Below are positions 61,831-64,000 of a stretch of 64,000 nt of DNA, piece by piece. A model generated the notes under the pieces. That model searched no databases. It was not told the DNA's origin and saw nothing but the letters and a program-made list of their open reading frames with translations. This DNA is from Sipunculus nudus (lineage: Eukaryota; Annelida; Sipuncula; Golfingiida; Sipunculidae). A program made the translations under genes and the position numbers. Every line of letters starts with the position of its first letter. The stretch's first letter is position 1. The DNA lies in the NCBI GenBank assembly GCA_026874595.1, contig CM049318.1, forward strand, positions 46,914,456 through 46,978,455. Reading direction: 5' to 3'.

Positions 61831-62135
61831 CTCACTTGATCAGAAGGGAGACAAAGTTGAACTGCAAAAAAAGGTTTTAATTTTTTTCAATCCAGTATTC
61901 ACAGTGCAGAAGGCCCATCAGACGAGATGTTGGTAATAAACCAATCAACTATTTGGAGATTTAAACAAGGCCTACAGGCCTAATGCGAACCTGTGCAAAG
62001 TTTGGGAGTATGAATGGTTTATTTTTTTAAATTTTATATTGATCCTCTTAAGTCCTGCATATCTACCTTAGTCATTATGATTTCAGCAAAATGGATGTTT
62101 CAGACCTGCAAGTTTCAGACTAGGACATTTTAAAA

Positions 62136-63480
62136 CTAGAATATGGATAGTCGACAAACGACTATGTGTATCCACAGATATCAGAGTGGGACAGGTGGAG
62201 TGAGGCATGGATTAAGTGGCAAGGGGAATAGAGTGAGGAGTGTTGCATATTAGCATGGATGTCTGCAGCCTAAACGTGAATGTAGGTGGTGTCACCTGTC
62301 ATAAAATGGAGAAAATTGTCAAGGATGTATAAACCTGCAAAATTTCAGGTGGATAGGTCAAACCACTGCTGAGATAAGAGTGATTTTATCCCAAGGCAGA
62401 TGAACAGATGGACGCTGTGCATAAGTGGTTGCAGGTGGCACCACCAGTTTTGCCTATGATGAAAAGCTATGTGAGATCTATACACAAACAAACTTTTGGC
62501 CCAATTGGTCAAATGGTTCCCGAGATATGAGCTTTGACGTCTGCAGAGTAAACATGAATGTAGGTGGCACCACCTGTCATAAAATCGAGAAAGCTGTCCA
62601 GGATGGATAAACCTGCAAAATATCACAGATATCAGAGTGGGACAGGTGGGATAAGTCAAACCACTTCGGAAATATGAGTGATTTTATCCCAAGGCATATG
62701 AACAGATGGAAGCTGTGCATAAGTGGTTGCAGGTGGCTCCACCAGTTTTGCCTATGATGAAGAACTAACTGAGATCTAAACACATGCAAAATTTTGGCCC
62801 AATCAGTCAAACAGTTCCCGATAAATGAGCTTGGATGTCTGCAGAGTAAACCTGAATATTGGTGGCACCACCTGTCATAAAATCAAGAAAGCTAGCTGTC
62901 CAGGATGGATAAACCTGCAAAATTTCAGGTGGATAAGTCTAACCACTTCTGAGATATGAGTGATTTTATCCAAAGGCAGATGAACAGATGGACGCTGTGC
63001 ATAAGTGTTTGCAGGTGGCGCCACCAGTTTTTCCTATGATGAAGAGCTATGTGAGATCTATGCACATGCAAAATTTTGGCCCAAACGGTAAAACAGTTCC
63101 TGAGATATGAGCTTGGATGTCTGCAGAGTAAACGTAAATGTAGGAGGTGCCACCTGTCATAAAATCGAGAAAGCTGTCCAGGATGTATGAACCTGCAAAA
63201 TTTCAGGTGGAACTACTGCTGAGATATGAGTGATATTATCCCAAGGCAGATGGACAGATGGACGCTGTGCAAAAATGGTTGCAGGTGGCGCCACCATTTT
63301 TAGTGTATGTTATTAAGCAATCAAAGGGTTACATTTGTGCAAAATTTTTAGCCTGATCGGTGAAACGGTTCCTGAGATATGAGTGTTTATGTTTGGAAAC
63401 AGACGCACAAATGGACGCTGGGCAGCGAGGAAAGGTTGGAGGTCAACCAAAAATGAGGGCGCAGCAGTTCACATGTGACC
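62136..63480 (-). mobile_element. Family C element, right end missing
   Basis: The left end is 'ctagaatatggatag-tcgacaaacgacta', then GTATCCACAGATA in place of the usual arm. The core is eight palindrome-bearing half-units (62282, 62431, 62560, 62729, 62858, 63011, 63140, 63281). The copy follows family C to 'cagttcacatgtgacc' and then stops, about 150 bp short of the usual right end. Confidence 0.7.
62282..63330. repeat. Dimeric 129/149-bp tandem array
   Basis: The spacings of the palindrome motif are 149, 129, 169, 129, 153, 129 and 141 bp. The short half-unit is constant at 129, while the long one varies through small insertions and deletions (including a copied 'agatatcagagtgggacaggtgg' from the element's left edge at about 62628). 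Confidence 0.85.
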
Positions 63481-63567
63481 TGATGATAAACCCAATTCAC
63501 TTAAAAAGCAAACCAAGTTTTTTCAAATAGTTGAAAGATATAGTTCCAATAATCTGGGAATTCTGCA

Positions 63568-63632
63568 TCTAGACATTGTGTCAAGAAGTCTAGATGCTGT
63601 GTCTAGACGTCTAGACACATAGTCTAGACACC
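63568..63632. repeat. Cluster of TCTAGAC / GTCTAGA palindromes
   Basis: Inverted TCTAGAC words occur as at 45093-45160, with GTCTAGACGTCTAGAC at the centre and different spacing at the left. Confidence 0.8.
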
Positions 63633-64000
63633 AGCCAGAACCAGGTCAGTTGCCATGGTGATGTCTGGACCCCACCTGTTTGTACTGAGTGACCTCTTGA
63701 CTTGGCTGCTGAAACTCAGCATGTTGTCAAATCTGTTTTCAAACACAGAAACCCTTTTTCAATTGGCTACAATGCTTTTTTAAAGCTGTATTTACCCAAT
63801 CTATTCTTATAAAACTGGCTGAACCCTACCATAGAATAATTCTTGTAAAGTTTAAACCAATCAGCCTAACAGTTTCATCATAAATCAGTGTATAAGCTAG
63901 AAGAGTTTAAAATTACATTTTAGCTTGTAAAAAACAGATCAATGTAGGTGGCGCCACCAATACCTCAATTTTAGATATGACATATGTGACAAACATTGGT

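Larger units (their letters stand above)
61964..64000 (-). mobile_element. Family A element with family C, running off the window
   Basis: The left end is AACAAGGCCTACAGGCCT then GCGAACCTGTGCA. The short left interior is as at 44564. It is interrupted by family C at about 62136. From 63485 the A body with the TCTAGAC cluster resumes and continues past the window edge. The right end is not visible. Confidence 0.65.

Overview
The window reads as non-coding, repeat-dense nuclear DNA from an animal, most likely a marine invertebrate and plausibly a bivalve mollusc. The grounds are AT-rich sequence, CpG decay in repeats, degenerate LINE fragments with animal-type ORF1 and reverse-transcriptase motifs, long minisatellites, and small Helitron-like elements with tandem-repeat cores of 130-150 bp, resembling the Pearl/HINE-type elements known from bivalves. 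The organism is an inference. I find no intact host gene, no rRNA or tRNA gene, no CRISPR array and nothing prokaryotic. Most of the open frames are accidental, and the longest ones lie inside minisatellites.

About three quarters of the window is a nested mosaic of three non-autonomous element families with one shared architecture. At the left edge each has a short hairpin and then an 11-13 bp subterminal inverted repeat. The body contains a tandem array and usually a GACGGAC-rich stretch. The right end has the matching inverted repeat, followed in A and B by CTAAAAA. Family A has hairpin AGGCCTACAGGCCT and arms GCGAACCTGTG / CACAGGTTCGC. Family B has palindrome GACCCATGGGTC and arms CTCAGCTGA / TCAGCTGAG. 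Family C has hairpin GTAGTC-GACTAC and arms GTATCCGCCAAAA / TTTTGGCGGATAC. One terminal inverted repeat pairing with a subterminal repeat inside a hairpin is the asymmetric layout of Helentron (Helitron2) elements. All 21 hairpin ends I located face the same way. By the Helitron convention (hairpin at 3') the elements lie on the minus strand. Many of the tandem units carry the 12-bp palindrome GGTGGCGCCACC.

Layout: 1-1098 tails of A and B; 1099-3940 unrecognised; 3941-8375 B-type tandem DNA interrupted by an A element that contains a C element; 8376-11573 a full B element; 11574-15596 tandem arrays rich in AGGTCA half-sites plus A and C tails; 15597-24407 an A copy, a B copy interrupted by a PIF/Harbinger-like transposon with 3-bp TTA duplications, then A and B tails; 24481-27866 an A start, an L2/CR1-like LINE remnant and a LINE ORF1 pseudogene; 27867-31163 an A element; 31841-34001 a 36-bp satellite; 34650-42482 nested B and A/C composites; 43325-44485 a 50-bp minisatellite; 44564-54911 further A copies; 55371-61480 one 28-bp minisatellite split by two B elements; 61481-64000 A and C copies running off the window.

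No gene products appear to work together here. The interest lies in the order of nesting, the empty-site comparisons the window allows internally, and the conserved palindrome spread by otherwise different repeats.
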